In this document: positions 61,365-64,000 of the stretch, in pieces
How the letters are laid out: each line of letters begins with the position of its first letter
Numbering within the stretch: the stretch's first letter is position 1
Source of the DNA: UBA6107 sp034430175
GTDB lineage: Bacteria > Chloroflexota > Anaerolineae > Anaerolineales > Anaerolineaceae
Direction: 5' to 3'
NCBI GenBank assembly: GCA_034430175.1
Contig: DAOUFI010000023.1
Span: 1-64,000, forward strand
DNA: 64,000 bases
The notes under the pieces: model-generated
What the model was told of the DNA's origin: nothing
Seen by the model: the letters and a program-made list of their open reading frames with translations, nothing else
Database searches by the model: none
Position numbers and translations under genes: made by a program

Positions 61365-62747
61365 ATGGGAAAATTGGCGCAAAATTCAGTAAAGGATATT
61401 CGACGACGATTGCTCTTTGTCATCCTCAGGGCTTTAATCATCGTGGTCGTTTTGATGGTTCTGGGCATTCTCTCGACCACGACTTATGAGCTCAACAATA
61501 AAGCCAAGGGGAATCCGTTCTATCGCTCTCCCAGTGGAATGCTGTTAGAAGCTTATTACATCGGTCATGGCAGTTGGGATGGCGTTGGTGTTCTGGTCAG
61601 CAATGTTGAAAACCCGGAAAGTGGTTTCATATCCCAGGACTGGTCCAACTCGATCGTCATCGATGATAACAGCATCGTGCTCATCGATCATGGACGGACA
61701 GATACCTATTTGGTTGGACAAAAATATAACCCTCCGGAAGGCGCGCCGGTTTCACAGCTCAAGGTGAATGGAAAGATCGTGGGTGGCATCATTAACGATC
61801 CCCAAGACCTCCCTCATCCCTTAAAATTAACTTTCTCGGTTATCAATCCGATCGCTCAAATTTCAATCGGTGTGGCAATTTTTGCGATCGTTTTAGGCAT
61901 CCTGTTGACACAAAGGGTGGTCAACCCGATTGCAGAAGTCATTTCAGCGGCTGAGAAAGTATCGCGTGGAGATCTGACAACTCGCATTGCCACCAAAAAA
62001 GGGAACGATGATCTCTCAGCACTGGTCAATCATTTTAATGATATGACAGAGGCACTTGAGAAAAATGACATCGAACGGCGCCAATTACTGGCGGATATTG
62101 CGCATGAGCTGCGAACTCCGCTGGCAGTGCTGCGCGGACGTCTTGAGGGAATCGTGGATGGTATTTACCCGATCAATGATGTCAGCATCGCGCCGGCTCT
62201 GGAGGAAACCTATCTCCTGGAACGGCTGGTGGAAGACCTTCGGTTGCTCACCCTGGCAGAAACGCGTAAACTGCATTTCGAGTTAAGGGAATTGGATATT
62301 ACCCGTTTGATCGAAAAAGTGGTCAATGTATTTGAGCCACAGGCTGCGGAAAAACAGATCAACCTGAAATCCGAGTTTTCAGGAGATCTGCCAAAAACCT
62401 GGGCAGATCCACAGCGGGTGGAACAAATCATTGGTAACATTATCGATAACGCGCTGAATTACTCGCGCGAGAATTCCACCATTCGGATCATCACTGAGCC
62501 TTTTGTCAAAGGTGTTCGTGTTTCAGTGATCGACCAGGGGAATGGCGTGCCAAATGAGGAAGTCGACAAGATCTTTGACCGTTTTTATCGTAGTGAGAAG
62601 AGCCGCGCAAGGGCTTCGGGTGGCGCTGGATTGGGATTGGCAATTGTCAAGCAACTGGTAGAGGGTCAGGGCGGATCCGTGGGCGCTGAAAACCACCCGG
62701 ACGGAGGCCTCTGTGTCTGGTTTACCCTGCCAGAAAAGCCTGAGTGA
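61365..62747 (+). CDS. Sensor histidine kinase
   Basis: 460 residues. TM1 (about 15-36), an extracytoplasmic sensor domain (about 42-150), TM2 (about 160-181), HAMP (about 182-235), HisKA with His247 in AHELRTPL, and HATPase_c (NIIDNALNYS, DQGNGVPNEEVDKIFDRFYRSE, GGAGLGLAIVKQL). Starts 1 base after the regulator stop; end of the operon. Confidence 0.96.
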   Translation: MGKLAQNSVKDIRRRLLFVILRALIIVVVLMVLGILSTTTYELNNKAKGNPFYRSPSGMLLEAYYIGHGSWDGVGVLVSNVENPESGFISQDWSNSIVIDDNSIVLIDHGRTDTYLVGQKYNPPEGAPVSQLKVNGKIVGGIINDPQDLPHPLKLTFSVINPIAQISIGVAIFAIVLGILLTQRVVNPIAEVISAAEKVSRGDLTTRIATKKGNDDLSALVNHFNDMTEALEKNDIERRQLLADIAHELRTPLAVLRGRLEGIVDGIYPINDVSIAPALEETYLLERLVEDLRLLTLAETRKLHFELRELDITRLIEKVVNVFEPQAAEKQINLKSEFSGDLPKTWADPQRVEQIIGNIIDNALNYSRENSTIRIITEPFVKGVRVSVIDQGNGVPNEEVDKIFDRFYRSEKSRARASGGAGLGLAIVKQLVEGQGGSVGAENHPDGGLCVWFTLPEKPE

Positions 62748-62761
62748 TCTTCATGAACAAA

Positions 62762-62794
62762 GAAATGGAACGGACACCCCGTTCCATTTCTTTT
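62762..62794 (+). terminator. Intrinsic terminator
   Basis: GAAATGGAACGG/CCGTTCCATTTC with a 5-base loop followed by TTTT. Ends the kinase operon. Confidence 0.9.
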
Positions 62795-62884
62795 GATAAA
62801 TAATTTCCGTTTTTTATCTGACTGTCAGTAAGCGCATTTGTCGATATAATCTTCTTGTCCAAATCCAAAACGCGGAGCGTTGAC

Positions 62885-64000
62885 ATGGAAAAGAAAGAAT
62901 TCAAGCTTTATCCGTACCGCTGGGTGATCCTGGCGGTATTCATGTTCATTAATCTGACGATTCAAATCCTCTGGATCAGCTACGCACCAATCGCAAGCGC
63001 TGCGGCTGATTATTACAGTACCACCCCTGAGGCGATCAATTTCCTCGCAATGACTTTCATGATCGCCTTTATCCCGCTGTCGATCCCCGTTTCCTGGGCG
63101 ATCGATAAATTTGGTTTTACCAAAACAGTTGGGCTTGGTGCCATCCTCATGAGCGTATTCGGTGTCCTGCGCGGAGCCACTGGCGATAATTACACCATAG
63201 TGCTCATCAGCACGATCGGTATCGCCGTCGCTCAACCTTTCCTGCTCAATGCCTGGACGACTGTGCCGGCCAAATGGTTCAATACCGAATTTCGTGCCAC
63301 GGCTGTGGGATTGATCACAATTTCCAACCTGATCGGCACTGCCATCGGTCAGGTGCTCACTCCGGTGCTTACCGACACGATGGGCATTTCCATTCCGAGG
63401 GTGCAGTTGATCTATGGCTGTGTCGCGGCTTTTTCTGGGTTGTTGTTTCTGATCTTTGCCCGCGAAAAACCCGCCACACCGCCCTGCCCTGCCGGTATGG
63501 AAGTTCGCTCGCTCATGTTGGACGGGCTGAAGAATGCCCTCAAGAACCGCATGTTCTGGTTCTATCTCATTGTTTCGTTCATCGGCATGGGTATCTTTAA
63601 TGGAGTGATGACCCTGGTGGAAATGATCATCAAACCACGCGGTTTTAGCTCGATTGACAACGGCCTCGTCGGCGCGTTGATGCTTGTTGGCGGGCTTGTC
63701 GGCGCCGTGGTCATCCCGCCGTTCTCCGACCGCACTCACAAGCGTAAACGCTACCTGCTGTTGGGGATGGCAGCCGCCATTCCCTTTATGTTTGGCTTGA
63801 CTTTTGCCACCACCCCCTGGCTGCTCTACATTTCCGCATTCGCGCTTGGATTTTTTATCACCAGTATGAGCCCGGTGGGGATGCAATACACGGCTGAGAT
63901 CACCTGGCCCACTCCCGAAGGCACCAGCAACGGGCTCATCCAGCTATTCGGGCAGGCTGCGGTTGTCTTTGTCTACCTCATGCAGGTGATGAAAGACAAG
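62885..64000 (+). CDS. MFS transporter, N-terminal 372 residues (cut by window edge)
   Basis: Open frame from ATG 62885 (GGAGCG upstream) to the edge without a stop. At least ten TMs, with DKFGFTKTVGLGAIL as motif A after TM2 and a second-half SDRTHKRKRYLLLG. Opening YPYRWVILAVFMFINLTIQI and the FLVCR-like arrangement suggest a metabolite or haem/organic-ion carrier of the major facilitator superfamily. Substrate not identified. Confidence 0.88.
   Translation, partial: MEKKEFKLYPYRWVILAVFMFINLTIQILWISYAPIASAAADYYSTTPEAINFLAMTFMIAFIPLSIPVSWAIDKFGFTKTVGLGAILMSVFGVLRGATGDNYTIVLISTIGIAVAQPFLLNAWTTVPAKWFNTEFRATAVGLITISNLIGTAIGQVLTPVLTDTMGISIPRVQLIYGCVAAFSGLLFLIFAREKPATPPCPAGMEVRSLMLDGLKNALKNRMFWFYLIVSFIGMGIFNGVMTLVEMIIKPRGFSSIDNGLVGALMLVGGLVGAVVIPPFSDRTHKRKRYLLLGMAAAIPFMFGLTFATTPWLLYISAFALGFFITSMSPVGMQYTAEITWPTPEGTSNGLIQLFGQAAVVFVYLMQVMKDK

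Noticed and set aside
62825..63886. 353-codon minus-strand open frame at the right end
   Set aside because: Its composition is His/Gln/Arg-rich without a domain; the plus strand encodes a clear MFS transporter over the same bases.

Overview
Organism. The window looks like a moderately GC-rich bacterial chromosome from the Chloroflexota, most likely class Anaerolineae. This is inferred from gene content and style, not from a marker-gene tree. The signs are secreted proteins with Thr-Pro rich linkers (for example TPTATLTETP in the protein at 3094-4317), a zinc-ribbon protein with repeated DWL motifs, a free-standing MutL-type ATPase without glutamate mutase, many carbohydrate-active genes, and several leaderless-looking starts. 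No phage, integrase, IS transposase, rRNA or CRISPR array is visible.

Layout. 1-5850: trpS (cut by the left edge), a phosphoglycosyl transferase, a BMP-like lipoprotein, a HAD phosphatase-like protein, a DUF389-like membrane protein with an SH3b tail, and a phosphohexomutase. 5913-13771: a single-TM surface protein, then seven genes on the minus strand, almost all overlapping by 4 bp, that encode an uncharacterised membrane assembly built round a MutL/GlmL-type ASKHA ATPase. 13847-21757: a PIG-L deacetylase, two small unknowns and an exopolysaccharide operon (nucleotide-sugar dehydrogenase, epimerase, flippase, GT4, membrane GT). 21779-25514: uracil-DNA glycosylase, rimI-tsaB-tsaE, an MGDG-synthase-like glycosyltransferase and a DUF951 protein, co-directional with the exopolysaccharide operon. 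25575-32596: site-2 protease, prephenate-dehydrogenase-like, GIY-YIG, galK; then ogt, EamA, era and yhhN. 33664-34051: tRNA-Glu(CTC) with its promoter, followed by two degenerate tRNA-derived tandem repeats carrying small hairpin insertions. 34145-38740: hydrolases, a GNAT, a nucleotidyltransferase module and two neighbouring pseudogenes. 38757-43142: a GH38-type mannosidase and a GPH sugar transporter. 44985-45334: an apparently free-standing tandem GEMM (c-di-GMP-I class) RNA with its own promoter and terminator. 45368-55146: DsrE-like protein, psuG-psuK, LPG-synthase-type membrane protein, a perR-peroxiredoxin-ferritin operon, a class V aminotransferase, GH127 and an F420/nitroreductase-like protein. 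55525-62747: a lipoprotein, then a MacA/MacB-type export system followed by a membrane protein and a complete two-component system. 62885-64000: an MFS transporter running off the right edge.

How the genes work together. Glycan and nucleoside salvage (GH38, GH127, GPH transporter, galactokinase, pseudouridine kinase/glycosidase) suggests a heterotroph living on polymer and cell debris. The exopolysaccharide operon supplies surface polymer. Peroxide and iron handling is one operon behind two PerR-like boxes. The MacAB-type exporter is adjacent to its probable regulatory pair. The strongest candidates for undescribed biology are the seven-gene MutL-ATPase membrane cluster, the orphan tandem GEMM RNA, and the tRNA-Glu-derived repeats with inserted mini-hairpins.
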